Shown piece after piece: positions 7,810-15,877 of a stretch of DNA of 39,561 bases. Source of the stretch: JBOGZD01 sp050697155 (GTDB taxonomy: Bacteria; Actinomycetota; Thermoleophilia; Solirubrobacterales; 70-9). Location: the NCBI GenBank assembly GCA_050697155.1, contig JBOGZD010000009.1, forward strand, positions 1 through 39,561, read 5' to 3'. Positions within the stretch are counted from its first letter, which is position 1. Each line of letters opens with the position of its first letter. Made by a program: the position numbers and the translations under genes. Under the pieces are notes generated by a model that worked only from the letters and a program-made list of their open reading frames with translations, was not told the DNA's origin and made no database searches.

Positions 7810-8584
7810 CGCTACCTCCTGCCGACTCGGTCTGAGATTGCTGCTGCTCGGCCACCCACTGGTCGAACTCCTGCTGCGACTCGACCACGACCGTCGCCCT
7901 CATCGTCGCATGCCCGAGCCCACAGAGCTCGGTGCAGATGGCGCTGTAGGTGCCCTCGGTGTCCGGGGTGACGACGACCTCGTCGTCGATCTCGTCGCCG
8001 CCGGCGCCGGAGGGGACCAGGTCGCGCTTGATCCGCCACTCCGGCACCCAGAACGAGTGCACCACGTCGAGCGCGGTCAGGTGCAGCTCGAGCTGGCGGT
8101 CGACCGGCACGTGGAGCTCGTTCGTGCGCAGCGGGGCCGCGTCGGCACCGCTGCCGACGATCTCCTCGGGGTACTCGAAGGTCCACTTGAACTGCTGCGC
8201 GGTCACGTTCAGCGGCATCCGATCGTCGGCCTTGGCCTCGATGTCGTCGAGGACGACCCAGCTGTAGCCGGCGCCGAAGAGGACGATGATCGTCGGGATC
8301 ACGGTCCAGGCGATCTCGAGCCGGGTGTTGCCGTGGATCGGCTCCCCGTCGGACTCGTCGCCGGGCTTCGCCCGGTACTTCCAGATCGAGTAGCCGAGCA
8401 TCACCAGGACGACCGCGAATACGAACGAGGAGAGCACGATCATCACGTCGAACAGCGTGTCGATCGGCCCCGCCTCCTCCGAGCCGGCGTCGCCGAACCA
8501 GTCGAACTGGAGCAGGATCGCCACCTGGACAACGGTCAACACGACCATCGCGGCGAACAGCCTGAGAAGGGTCGCGGGGGTCAC
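7793..8584 (-). CDS. ctaC: cytochrome c oxidase subunit II (CuA subunit)
   Basis: A 263-residue protein that takes electrons from cytochrome c. Two N-terminal transmembrane helices (about 5-26 and 46-68) are followed by a cupredoxin domain outside the membrane. The CuA site is complete: His176 in VVHSFWVP, then Cys217, Glu219, Cys221, His225 and Met228 in CTELCGLGHATM. No haem-binding CxxCH is present, so it is not a fused caa3-type subunit II. It is the first gene of the ctaC-ctaD-usp-ctaE operon. The GTG start has no convincing ribosome binding site but has a TAGAAT box nine bases upstream, which fits a leaderless transcript. Confidence 0.96.
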   Translation of the reverse strand: MTPATLLRLFAAMVVLTVVQVAILLQFDWFGDAGSEEAGPIDTLFDVMIVLSSFVFAVVLVMLGYSIWKYRAKPGDESDGEPIHGNTRLEIAWTVIPTIIVLFGAGYSWVVLDDIEAKADDRMPLNVTAQQFKWTFEYPEEIVGSGADAAPLRTNELHVPVDRQLELHLTALDVVHSFWVPEWRIKRDLVPSGAGGDEIDDEVVVTPDTEGTYSAICTELCGLGHATMRATVVVESQQEFDQWVAEQQQSQTESAGGSGGGSA

Positions 8585-8593
8585 CGAGGCCTG

Positions 8594-8599
8594 ATTCTA
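8594..8599 (-). promoter_or_regulatory. -10 box of the oxidase operon (putative)
   Basis: On the minus strand TAGAAT lies nine bases before the ctaC GTG. It matches the actinobacterial -10 pattern TANNNT and would place the transcript start at or next to the start codon. No clear -35 is seen. Confidence 0.45.
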
Positions 8600-8678
8600 T
8601 TCACGGACGCACCGGACGCTGGGCCCCGCGATCGCGGCTAGCGGCAAGGGTCACTAGCGGCGGCAGGCGGGAGGCAGC

Positions 8679-10262
8679 TCAGCGCGCGGCGACCTCGGGC
8701 AACCGGTCGAGCTCCCCGGCCGAGGCGGCGAGCACTCCGTCGGCGACGTGCTCCCAGCTCCACAGCGCCTCGACCCGGCCGCGAAGCGCTGCCCCGGCGC
8801 GTGCGCGAGCCGCCTCGTCGAGCGCAAGCCAGCCATTGACCCGGTCGGCGATCGCCTCCACGGCGCCGTGGTCGACGGCGAACGAGAGCAGCCGCGACAT
8901 CTCGGGCGCCAGCGCCCCGGCGAGCGCCCGGCTCACCTCCGCGGCCCCCGAATGAGCCGCCGACACCGGCAGCACCCCAGCCGACGCCGCCTCGGCGGCG
9001 ACCATCCCGAAGGCCTCGGGGAAGGTGCTCGGAAAGACGAGCGCGTCGCACGCGGGCACCAGCGCCCCGACCTCCTCGTGGGTTAGCCGACCGGCGAAGG
9101 CGACCGAGCCGGCGGCTGCCTTCGCGGCGTCGAGGTAGCGCTCCGGGAGGTGGTCGAGGAAGGCGGAGAGGATCGGAAGTCGGCCTTCGGGGCCCCCCTC
9201 GAGCGTGCGGCCGTGGGTGGCCAGGTCACTTAGGGGCTCAGGATCGGCCGCCGCGAGGCCCTCCCAGGCGCGGCGCAATACCGGCTCGAGGGCGCCGAAG
9301 CCGACGATCAGCAGTCGAGCGTTCGGGTTCTGGGCCTGGATCAGCGGCCAGGCCGCGAGCAAGAGGTCCACGCCCTTGCTGACGATCAACTTGCCGACGA
9401 ACACCACCCGCGCCCCGGGCGCCTCCGCGAACCACTCAATCGCCTGGGCGGCCTTCACCGGATCCCTGTCCCAAGCGCTCGGCTCAGGGGGGTTGGGCGC
9501 AAAACGCCAAAATCGCTGACGGAATCCGCCCAACCCCCCTTCTGCGCCGCGGTGCCCTCTGCCAACGTCGGCGTCGCGAACCCCGCCCTCCCCCACCTGC
9601 CTCAACCCGGCCCCGAGCTCCCGCAGCCGTCCCTCGCGGAGCGCGACCGGCAGCGGCGCGAACAACCCCACGTCCACCCCGGGTGGCCCGAGCCTCACCT
9701 TCGCCCGGACCTCCGCATCGTCCACTGCCTCCCGCAGCCGCTCTGCGATGTGACCGGACCCCACCAGGATTCCGGCCGCCGCCTCGGCCCCCTCGCGCGC
9801 ATACGGCCCGAACCGCCCGAGCTCGGGCAGCACCGTGTAGGCGAGATCGGATCCATGCACCTTGATCGCGTATCGCAGCCCCGCGCGGCGCAGGGCCACC
9901 GGCCCCATCACCAGGTGGTTGGCGAGCGCGGCGTCGACCCGGCCCGTAGCGGCGACGACCTCGCGCACCGCGGCGACGTTCGCGCCGATGTAGTCGTCGA
10001 GCTCGCCGTCGCTCAGCTCCGAGAACGTCTTCACCTCGAACCCCTCGTAGCGGTCGCGTACGAACACGGGCAGCAGCCCGTCGATCTCGGGCCGGTGCAG
10101 GGTGACCGAGCCGGGACCGGACGGGAACGCCGGCGGATCACGCTCCTGGCAGACGAGGTGCACCTCATGCCCCAGCCGCGCCAGCGCGGCGGCGAGGCTG
10201 GCGTTGTAGACGTTCGACCCGGTCCCGCTGAGCAGGTAGCCGTGGAAGATCAGCACCTTCAC
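8679..10262 (-). CDS. GT4-like (GT-B fold) glycosyltransferase with an in-frame palindromic insert
   Basis: A 527-residue GT-B enzyme. The N-terminal Rossmann domain begins MKVLIFHGYLLSGTGSNVYN and contains LANHLVMGPVAL and the acceptor-side KVHGSDL. The C-terminal donor domain contains VVFVGKLIVSKGVDLLL (about 285-302), VAFAGRLTHEEV and the retaining-GT motif FPEAFGMVAAEAASAG. It is longer than the usual 370-420 residues. Residues about 205-268 form a low-complexity insert between the two domains, and about 241-259 are encoded by a perfect inverted repeat (9486-9540). A retaining transfer from a nucleotide-sugar is expected; the acceptor is unknown. GTG start with TACGCT seven bases upstream and no ribosome binding site. 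Confidence 0.88.
   Translation of the reverse strand: MKVLIFHGYLLSGTGSNVYNASLAAALARLGHEVHLVCQERDPPAFPSGPGSVTLHRPEIDGLLPVFVRDRYEGFEVKTFSELSDGELDDYIGANVAAVREVVAATGRVDAALANHLVMGPVALRRAGLRYAIKVHGSDLAYTVLPELGRFGPYAREGAEAAAGILVGSGHIAERLREAVDDAEVRAKVRLGPPGVDVGLFAPLPVALREGRLRELGAGLRQVGEGGVRDADVGRGHRGAEGGLGGFRQRFWRFAPNPPEPSAWDRDPVKAAQAIEWFAEAPGARVVFVGKLIVSKGVDLLLAAWPLIQAQNPNARLLIVGFGALEPVLRRAWEGLAAADPEPLSDLATHGRTLEGGPEGRLPILSAFLDHLPERYLDAAKAAAGSVAFAGRLTHEEVGALVPACDALVFPSTFPEAFGMVAAEAASAGVLPVSAAHSGAAEVSRALAGALAPEMSRLLSFAVDHGAVEAIADRVNGWLALDEAARARAGAALRGRVEALWSWEHVADGVLAASAGELDRLPEVAAR
9486..9540. repeat. 55-bp palindromic element inside the glycosyltransferase gene
   Basis: The 14-bp arms AGGGGGGTTGGGCG (9486-9499) and CGCCCAACCCCCCT (9527-9540) are perfect inverted repeats around a 27-base centre. 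The element is translated in frame on the minus strand, giving residues such as GGFRQRFWRFAPNPPE, and lies in the interdomain insert of the enzyme. The structure suggests a small palindromic element tolerated inside a coding sequence. I see no clear target-site duplication. Confidence 0.8.
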
Positions 10263-10269
10263 GCCGCGC

Positions 10270-10275
10270 AGCGTA
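10270..10275 (-). promoter_or_regulatory. -10 box of the glycosyltransferase gene (putative)
   Basis: TACGCT on the minus strand lies seven bases before the GTG at 10262. Together with the opposing box at 10320-10325 it defines a short divergent promoter region. Confidence 0.4.
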
Positions 10276-10319
10276 GGCGCTCACCAGCCGCGAAAAGCGC
10301 TCAGGACCGGCAGTGGCTA

Positions 10320-10325
10320 TATCGT
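10320..10325 (+). promoter_or_regulatory. -10 box of the zinc-ribbon gene (putative)
   Basis: TATCGT lies eight bases before the ATG at 10334 within the AT-richer stretch GGCTATATCGTT; TATATC two bases earlier is an alternative register. Either would give a leaderless or nearly leaderless mRNA. Confidence 0.45.
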
Positions 10326-10333
10326 TGCCGCCG

Positions 10334-10621
10334 ATGCAGAACCCCCGCCAGACCTACCGGCTGCGGGCGCGGGCCTCGGGGCGCGAGGCGTTTGCCGCCG
10401 CGACCCGGGATGGGGTCTACATCGATCAGGAGACCGGCGAGGAGATGGAGCCGGTGACCCGGACGCTGCCGCTCGCGCCCTCGGCCTCGGCGCTCCTGCG
10501 AACGCCTGAGAACCTTCGCATCTGCCGGCGCTGCGATCAGCTGATCGGGCTGGACGTCAGCGACTGCCCGTACTGCGGACTGCGCCAACCGGCCCTCGAC
10601 GGCTCCGACGGCTCGGCTTGA
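10334..10621 (+). CDS. small zinc-ribbon protein
   Basis: A 95-residue protein of unknown function. The C-terminal part has two CxxC knuckles, CRRCDQLIGLDVSDCPYCG, typical of a zinc ribbon. The N-terminal half is basic (QTYRLRARASGREAFAAATRDG) and contains DQETGEEMEPVTRTLPL. No catalytic motif is seen, and it may bind nucleic acid or protein. I prefer the ATG at 10334 to the GTG at 10313 because the -10 box at 10320-10325 lies between them. The stop codon overlaps the TTG start of the next gene by four bases (TTGA), so the two are probably translated together. Confidence 0.75.
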   Translation: MQNPRQTYRLRARASGREAFAAATRDGVYIDQETGEEMEPVTRTLPLAPSASALLRTPENLRICRRCDQLIGLDVSDCPYCGLRQPALDGSDGSA

Positions 10622-11025
10622 GCCGCTCGCGCCGGCTTGCCGCGATCGCGGGGGTGGCGGTGGCGTGTCTGGCTGCGCCGGGGCTCGCGGCCTGCGGCGA
10701 TGACGAGGATGAGCCAGCGCTCCCGGAGGTCGGATCGACCGGCGCGGAGGGGCTGGAGTCACAGCCCGCCACCTCCGAGCAGCCGGATGCGGAAGGTCCC
10801 GGGGATTCCCCCGCCACACCGCAGGCGGACGACGCCACCGGCGGCGCGGCGGGACCGGCCGCCGACGCCGGCCACGAGGGCGGGGGGCCGGACCCGGGCA
10901 CCGAGGAGGCCGAGAGCGCGGCCGAGGCCCAGGGCGAGAACGGCCCGTCCAGCGGCGGCGCGGGCCCGAGCCCGACGGAGTCGTTCGAGCAGTTCTGCGA
11001 GGAGAACCCGGAGGCCTGCGATTAG
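10618..11025 (+). CDS. acidic, low-complexity lipoprotein
   Basis: A 135-residue protein. A basic N-terminus and hydrophobic core lead into the lipobox LAAC with predicted lipidated Cys26, so the mature protein should be anchored on the outer face of the membrane. The rest is rich in E, D, G, A, P and S (for example GDSPATPQADDATGG) and probably disordered. It ends with a small Cys pair in FCEENPEACD. TTG start overlapping the stop of the zinc-ribbon gene. Function unknown. Confidence 0.75.
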   Translation: MSRSRRLAAIAGVAVACLAAPGLAACGDDEDEPALPEVGSTGAEGLESQPATSEQPDAEGPGDSPATPQADDATGGAAGPAADAGHEGGGPDPGTEEAESAAEAQGENGPSSGGAGPSPTESFEQFCEENPEACD

Positions 11026-11028
11026 CGG

Positions 11029-11802
11029 CTAGTTCCCGCCGCCGCCGCCCCCGCCGCCTTCGCCACCACCGCCACCACCGCCGCGGGCTACGTAGTAGCC
11101 CCAGTAGAGGAGCCGGGCGCCGCTGTAGTCGCAGCCGTACTCGCGCTGTGAGCCGACGTTCTGTTGCGGCTTGCCCCGCCTGATGTCCTCGCGACTCCTG
11201 CAGGCGCCGTCGGCGCGACTCGAACGCCAGCGGTTGTCCCGCCCCGCCAGGTCGACCGCGAACGAGGGCGCCCAGGTCGGAATCGTCAGCGCCAGAAAGT
11301 CACCCTTGCGGATCCGCAGCGGGTCCGTGAGCGTGAACACCTGGCGCGAGCCCAGCGACGAGGTGAGGTCGATGGTCGGGCCCTGGCCCTTGAGCTTGTA
11401 CCGGCGGCCGTCGCCGCTCCGCTTGATGACCGCGATCCGGGCCGTCGGGGCGGTGCCGAACTGCGTCGACTCATAGAACTCGCCGAAGAACGAGCGCTGC
11501 GACTCCCGCGGCTTCGAGACCTCGATCGCCCAGGCGACGAGCGAGCCGGACTCGCGCGCCTTGAACGGCGCCCGCTTGCCGTCCGCGGTGAGCTGGAATC
11601 CGGTGGTCCGCCCCACCGCCTCACACGGCGAGCGCGGGCATTCCGGCGCGGGCGCTCGCTTGGTCTTGCCCAGCGTCTTCGCCCTCGCCGCCCCGGCGTC
11701 GGACGTGAGCACGACGAGCGCGGCCCCGGCGAGCGCCGCGACCAGGATCGAGCCGAAAACGCGCTGCAATGTCGGCAAAGCCGCCATACGTTGCTGGAAC
11801 AC
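11029..11802 (-). CDS. secreted protein with a poly-glycine tail
   Basis: A 257-residue protein of unrecognised family. The N-terminus has an export signal or membrane anchor (VFGSILVAALAGAALVVLTS) followed by AGA. The mature part looks beta-rich, with Cys residues in ECPRSPCEAVG and GACRSRED and the segments GSLVAWAIEVSKP and GDFLALTIPTWAPSFAVDL. The C-terminus is about 20 residues, nearly all glycine, after YWGYYVARG; such tails may act as flexible wall spacers. I chose GTG 11802 because a GGGGGG run lies five bases upstream; ATG 11787 is an alternative. It converges on the lipoprotein gene with a three-base gap. Confidence 0.72.
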   Translation of the reverse strand: MFQQRMAALPTLQRVFGSILVAALAGAALVVLTSDAGAARAKTLGKTKRAPAPECPRSPCEAVGRTTGFQLTADGKRAPFKARESGSLVAWAIEVSKPRESQRSFFGEFYESTQFGTAPTARIAVIKRSGDGRRYKLKGQGPTIDLTSSLGSRQVFTLTDPLRIRKGDFLALTIPTWAPSFAVDLAGRDNRWRSSRADGACRSREDIRRGKPQQNVGSQREYGCDYSGARLLYWGYYVARGGGGGGGEGGGGGGGGN

Positions 11803-11909
11803 GTATTCCCCCCACGGGTTTCGGTTCCTACCCGACGCGGAAAGCGTAGATGAGTGCTCGACGGGCGCGCCGATGGGCCCGGAGCCGCGGGCGGGCCTAT
11901 GCACGTCGC

Positions 11910-11915
11910 TACATT
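11910..11915 (+). promoter_or_regulatory. -10 box of the ABC exporter operon (putative)
   Basis: TACATT lies eight bases before the ATG at 11924. No ribosome binding site is visible, so a leaderless mRNA is likely. Confidence 0.45.
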
Positions 11916-11923
11916 TGACCGCC

Positions 11924-12898
11924 ATGCCCGCGATCGAGGTCGAACGGCTGGAGCGCACCTTCGAAGGTGGGATCAGGGCGGTCGCGGGGGTCGACCTCCA
12001 GGTCGCCGAGGGTGAGATCTACGCCTTCCTCGGCCCCAACGGCGCCGGCAAGACGACGACGGTGCGGATGCTGACCACGCTCCTGCGCCCGACGGCGGGC
12101 CGCGCCCGGGTGGCCGGCCACGACGTCGTCGACGAGGCGGCCGAGGTGCGGCGGGCGATCGGGGTCGCGCTCCAGGAGGCCGCCCTCGACCCGCTGATGA
12201 CCGGGCGCGAGCTGATCCGCCTCCAGGCGACGCTGCATGGGCTCGGCCGAGCCGACGGCGAGCGGCGCAGCGACGCCCTGCTCGCGCGGGTCGGACTGGC
12301 CCGGGCGGCAGACCGTCGCGTCGGCACCTACTCCGGCGGCATGCGCCGCCGGCTCGATCTCGCCTCGGCGCTCGTGCACGAGCCGCGGGTCCTGTTCCTC
12401 GACGAGCCCACCACCGGGCTCGACCCGGTCAGCCGCAAGGCGATCTGGGAGGAGGTCGCCGCGCTCAACCGCGAGGGCACGACCGTCTTCCTGACCACCC
12501 AGTACCTCGAGGAGGCCGACCAGCTCGCCAACCGGGTGGGGATCATCTCCGGCGGTCTGCTCGTCGCCGAGGGCACCCCGGCGGCACTTAAGGCCGAGGT
12601 GGGGCGCCCGCACCTCGAGATCCGCCTTTGCGACGGTGAGATCGAGAGCGCCGAGGGCGTGCTCGAGCGCTTCGGGCAGCTGATGCCGGCCCGCGACGGG
12701 ACCGTGCTGGTCGAGCTCCAGCGCGGCGCCTCCGAGGTCGCGCCGGTGGTGCGCGCCCTCGACGACGCGGGTCTCGCGGTCGAGTCGCTCGATCTGGTCG
12801 AGCCGACCCTCGACGACGTCTTCGTCGCCAAGACCGGGCAGCACCTGGAAGGCTCGGACACCGGCGAGCACGAGGCGACCCCGGCCGAGGTCGGCTAG
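11924..12898 (+). CDS. ABC-2 type exporter ATPase (DrrA-like)
   Basis: A 324-residue ATPase. Walker A is GPNGAGKTTT (about residues 38-47), the Q loop is in GVALQEAALDP, the signature is TYSGGMRRRLDLA, Walker B is VLFLDEPTTGLDP and the switch His is replaced in FLTTQYLEEADQLA, where a Gln stands at the usual H-loop position as in DrrA-type proteins. The C-terminal region (about 230-310) is the DUF4162-like extension ending EPTLDDVFVAKTG. It powers export through the two permeases encoded next. The substrate (drug, lipid or glycan) cannot be deduced. The ATG at 11924 is chosen because it opens the conserved beta strand MPAIEVERLERTF. Confidence 0.93.
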   Translation: MPAIEVERLERTFEGGIRAVAGVDLQVAEGEIYAFLGPNGAGKTTTVRMLTTLLRPTAGRARVAGHDVVDEAAEVRRAIGVALQEAALDPLMTGRELIRLQATLHGLGRADGERRSDALLARVGLARAADRRVGTYSGGMRRRLDLASALVHEPRVLFLDEPTTGLDPVSRKAIWEEVAALNREGTTVFLTTQYLEEADQLANRVGIISGGLLVAEGTPAALKAEVGRPHLEIRLCDGEIESAEGVLERFGQLMPARDGTVLVELQRGASEVAPVVRALDDAGLAVESLDLVEPTLDDVFVAKTGQHLEGSDTGEHEATPAEVG

Positions 12899-12901
12899 CG
12901 C

Positions 12902-13690
12902 GTGTTGGGGAGGCTGGGGGCGAACGCCCGCGTGGTCGCCGCGCTGGGCAAGCGGTCGGTGAAGCAGACGCTGCGCCGCCCGCAGCTGTTCGCGCCGATC
13001 ATCATCTTCCCCACCCTGCTGCTGGCGATCCAGATCGGCGGCGCCGGGCGCGGGGTCGAGCTCGAGGGCTTCCCGGAGGTAGACGGCTTTCTCGACTTCA
13101 TGCTCGCCGGGTCGATGGTCCAGGCCTGCCTGCTCGCCGGCAACACGGGCGGGATCGCGCTCGCGGTCGACCTCGAGATGGGGTTCACCGATCGGCTGTT
13201 CGCGGCGCCGATCTCCCGCTTCACCATCGTCCTCGGGCGGCTCGCGGGCACCGCGGCGCTGGGCGTGGTGACCGCGCTCTGGTTCATCGCGATCGGGCTG
13301 ATCTTCGGGGCCGAGTTCAAGGAGGGGGTGCCGGGGATGCTGCTGATGGTCATCTTCGTCTCCGCCTCGGCAGTCGCCTTCGGGGGCATCGGCGCGGCGA
13401 TCGCCCTGCGGACCGGCACCGCCTCGGTGGTCCAGGGCCTGTTCCCGCTCGTGTTCGTGATCCTGTTTCTGTCCAACGCCTTCTTCCCGGCGAACCTGAT
13501 GCTCGAGCCGGCGGGCTCGGTCGCCGAGTACAACCCGCTCAGCTTCATCGTCGACGGGATCCGCGAGCCGGTGATCGGCTCGCTGACCCTGGAGTCGTTC
13601 GCGGAGGCGGTGGGGGCGATCGCGCTGGTGGGGACGATCAGCATCGGGCTGAGCGGCCTCGCCCTGCGCCGGCGGCTGCGGGTGGGCTGA
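12902..13690 (+). CDS. ABC-2 type transporter permease 1
   Basis: A 262-residue integral membrane protein with six predicted helices. The N-terminus has the amphipathic entry KRSVKQTLRRPQLFAPIIIFP, and the coupling region GFTDRLFAAPISR is typical of ABC-2 permeases. FLSNAFFPANLML followed by YNPLSFIVDGIR is the usual extracytoplasmic re-entrant region. Start GTG 12902 (TTG 12905 also possible), four bases after the ATPase stop. It probably forms a heterodimer with the next gene product. Confidence 0.9.
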   Translation: MLGRLGANARVVAALGKRSVKQTLRRPQLFAPIIIFPTLLLAIQIGGAGRGVELEGFPEVDGFLDFMLAGSMVQACLLAGNTGGIALAVDLEMGFTDRLFAAPISRFTIVLGRLAGTAALGVVTALWFIAIGLIFGAEFKEGVPGMLLMVIFVSASAVAFGGIGAAIALRTGTASVVQGLFPLVFVILFLSNAFFPANLMLEPAGSVAEYNPLSFIVDGIREPVIGSLTLESFAEAVGAIALVGTISIGLSGLALRRRLRVG

Positions 13691-14463
13691 TGACCTACGC
13701 CGCCGACCTGGCGATGGTCCGAGCGCTGGTCCGGCGCGCCGCGAACGAGATCCTGCGCGTCCCCGGCGCCGCGATCCCCGGCGTGCTCGCGCCGACGATC
13801 TTCTTCCTCGGGCTGACCGCCGTCTTCGGCAGCCTCACCCTGCTGCCCGGGTTCACGACCGAGAGCTACCAGAGCTTCATCATCCCGATCAGCATGCTCC
13901 AGGGGGCCGGGTTCACCGGGGCAGCCACCGGCGTCAACCTCGCCCGCGACATCGAGCAGGGCTGGTTCGACCGGCTGATCGTCTCCCCCGCGCCGCGCCC
14001 GGTGCTGCTGGCCGGGCTCGTCCTCTCGGCCAGCCTGCGCTCGCTGATCCCGGCGGCGGTGCTGCTGGTGGTCGGGTTCTCGTTCGGCGTCGACTGGCCC
14101 GGCCTCGGCGGGCTGGCGCTGGCGCTGTTCCTGGTCATGGGCACGGCGACGATCGCCGCCTGCTGGGGGGTGACGATCGCGCTTCGGTTCAAGACCCAAT
14201 CCGCGGCGCCGCTGATGCAGGCCGGGATGTTCGTGCTGATCCTGACCACGACCGCGTACGCGCCGCTCGACCTCCTCACCGGCTGGCTTCAGGACGTCGC
14301 CAGGATCAACCCGCTCACCCAGGTGGTCGACGCCGCCCGACAGGGGTTCATCGGCGACCCGGTGAGCTGGGGCGAGACCTGGCCCGCGCTGGTGGCGCTC
14401 GCCGGGCTGCTCGCGGTGCTCTCGCTGCTGGCCCTGCGCGGCATGCGCCGGACGGCATATTGA
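13690..14463 (+). CDS. ABC-2 type transporter permease 2
   Basis: A 257-residue membrane protein homologous in layout to the preceding permease: RRAANEILRVPGAAIPGVLAPTIFF, the coupling segment DIEQGWFDRLIVSPAPR and INPLTQVVDAARQGFIG. Six hydrophobic helices are predicted. The ATG overlaps the stop of permease 1 by one base (TGATG), so the subunits are made in equal amounts. With the ATPase this gives a complete exporter. Confidence 0.9.
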   Translation: MTYAADLAMVRALVRRAANEILRVPGAAIPGVLAPTIFFLGLTAVFGSLTLLPGFTTESYQSFIIPISMLQGAGFTGAATGVNLARDIEQGWFDRLIVSPAPRPVLLAGLVLSASLRSLIPAAVLLVVGFSFGVDWPGLGGLALALFLVMGTATIAACWGVTIALRFKTQSAAPLMQAGMFVLILTTTAYAPLDLLTGWLQDVARINPLTQVVDAARQGFIGDPVSWGETWPALVALAGLLAVLSLLALRGMRRTAY

Positions 14464-14467
14464 GGGC

Positions 14468-15658
14468 GTGAGCGGCGCGCGCCTCGGCGAGCTCTGTCGC
14501 GGGGTGCTCGAGGCGAGCTGGGCCGAGGGCGAGCGGAGGGGGATCGGCTACGCCTACACCCGCCCCAGCCCCTGGCGCTACCCGTGGCAGTGGTACTGGG
14601 ACTCGTGCTTCACGGCGGTCGCGTGGCGGCGCTTCGACGCGGCGCGCTCGCGGGCGGAGCTCGAGACCCTGCTGGCGGCGATGCGTGACGACGGCTTCAT
14701 CGGCCACGTTGTCTTTTGGGAGCGGCCGCTGAGCTATCGCCGGCGTGCCTACTACAACGTCCGCTCCCGCCGCGACGAGATGACCGGCACGATCCAGCCG
14801 CCGCTGCTCGCCTGGGCGTGGCGGGTCGCGGTTGGCGACCCGGTGGCAGAGCCGCGGATCGCCCGCCACCACCATTGGCTCGAACGCGAGCGCGACCTCG
14901 AGGGCGACGGCCTGCTGTGGATCGTCCAGCCCGACGAGTCGGGACTCGACGCGTCGCCGAAGTTCGACCCGGTTTGGGGACGGCGCTCGCACACCCGCTC
15001 CGGTTTTCCGCTGCTGGTCGCCCGCAACCGGCGGCTCGGCTGGCAGGCGCGCGCGATCCGCGACCGCGGCTGGCCGGTGCTCTGCGAGGTCTCCACGAAC
15101 GTGCTCTGGTGCCTGGCGCGGATCGCCGCCGGGCAGCCGTCGATCACGCCCGCGCTCGTCGACCGGCTCTGGGACGAGCGCCGCGGGCTGTTCCTCGACG
15201 AGGTGCAGCCCGGCGGCGCACGGCCCGCGATCAGCACCTGGGCCGCGCTCGCGCCGCTCGCCCTCCCCGACCTCCCGGAGGAGATCGGTCACCGGCTGGT
15301 CGACGAGCACCTGCTCGACCGCCGCCGCTACTGGCTCGAGGTGCCGCCGGCCTCGGTCTCGGCCGAGGAGCCGAGCTTCGAGCCCAACCGCGGCCCGGGG
15401 CTCAAGCGCCGCTACTGGCGCGGCCCGACCTGGGTCAACGCCGCCTGGCTGCTGTGGCTCGGGCTGTGCAGGCTCGGCTACGACGAGCCGGCCCGCGAGA
15501 TGGCGACCGCGCTCGAGGCGGCGGTGCTGCGCGAGGGCCTGCGCGAGTACTACGACCCCCACACCGGCGCCGGCCTCGGCGCCCGCGACTTCGCCTGGAC
15601 CAGCCTGGTCCTCGAGCTGGCCGATCCCGATCCGCGGGCGACGCGGAGCTACTTGTAG
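14468..15658 (+). CDS. GH63-like (alpha/alpha)6 glycoside hydrolase
   Basis: A 396-residue protein. The N-terminal PWRYPWQWYWDSCFTA resembles the substrate-binding loop of GH63 and related mannosylglycerate/glucosylglycerate hydrolases. The predicted general acid is Asp161 in QPDESGLDASPKFD and the predicted base is Glu360 in REYYDPHTGAGLGARDFAWTS. RRYWRGPTWVNAAWLLWLGL is the conserved barrel helix before the base. No signal peptide, so it is cytoplasmic and would act on small glycosides such as glycosylglycerates; the substrate is an inference. GTG start five bases after the exporter operon, same direction. Its 3' end overlaps the convergent infA by 10 bases. Confidence 0.85.
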   Translation: MSGARLGELCRGVLEASWAEGERRGIGYAYTRPSPWRYPWQWYWDSCFTAVAWRRFDAARSRAELETLLAAMRDDGFIGHVVFWERPLSYRRRAYYNVRSRRDEMTGTIQPPLLAWAWRVAVGDPVAEPRIARHHHWLERERDLEGDGLLWIVQPDESGLDASPKFDPVWGRRSHTRSGFPLLVARNRRLGWQARAIRDRGWPVLCEVSTNVLWCLARIAAGQPSITPALVDRLWDERRGLFLDEVQPGGARPAISTWAALAPLALPDLPEEIGHRLVDEHLLDRRRYWLEVPPASVSAEEPSFEPNRGPGLKRRYWRGPTWVNAAWLLWLGLCRLGYDEPAREMATALEAAVLREGLREYYDPHTGAGLGARDFAWTSLVLELADPDPRATRSYL

Positions 15659-15867
15659 CGGTAGGTGATCCGGCCTCGGTCGAGGTCGTAGGGGGAAAGC
15701 TCGATCTTCACCCGATCGCCCGGGAGGATGCGGATGTAGTGGCGGCGCATCTTGCCCGAGATGTGGCCGAGGACGACGTGATCGTTGTCGAGCTTCACCT
15801 TGAACATCGTGTTGGGCAGGGCCTCGGTGACCTCGCCCTCCATCTCGATCTTCTCTTCCTTGCCCAT
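15649..15867 (-). CDS. infA: translation initiation factor IF-1
   Basis: A 72-residue OB-fold protein, exactly the family length, with the hallmark blocks EMEGEVTEALPNTMFKV, HISGKMRRHYIRILPGDRV and LSPYDLDRGRITYRYK. It binds the ribosomal A site during initiation. It is not beside secY, map or rpmJ, where infA usually lies, so it is either relocated or a second copy. No Shine-Dalgarno sequence precedes the ATG, but TACCCT lies ten bases upstream. The stop codon region overlaps the 3' end of the GH63-like gene. Confidence 0.96.
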   Translation of the reverse strand: MGKEEKIEMEGEVTEALPNTMFKVKLDNDHVVLGHISGKMRRHYIRILPGDRVKIELSPYDLDRGRITYRYK

Positions 15868-15877
15868 GCGACCGGCC

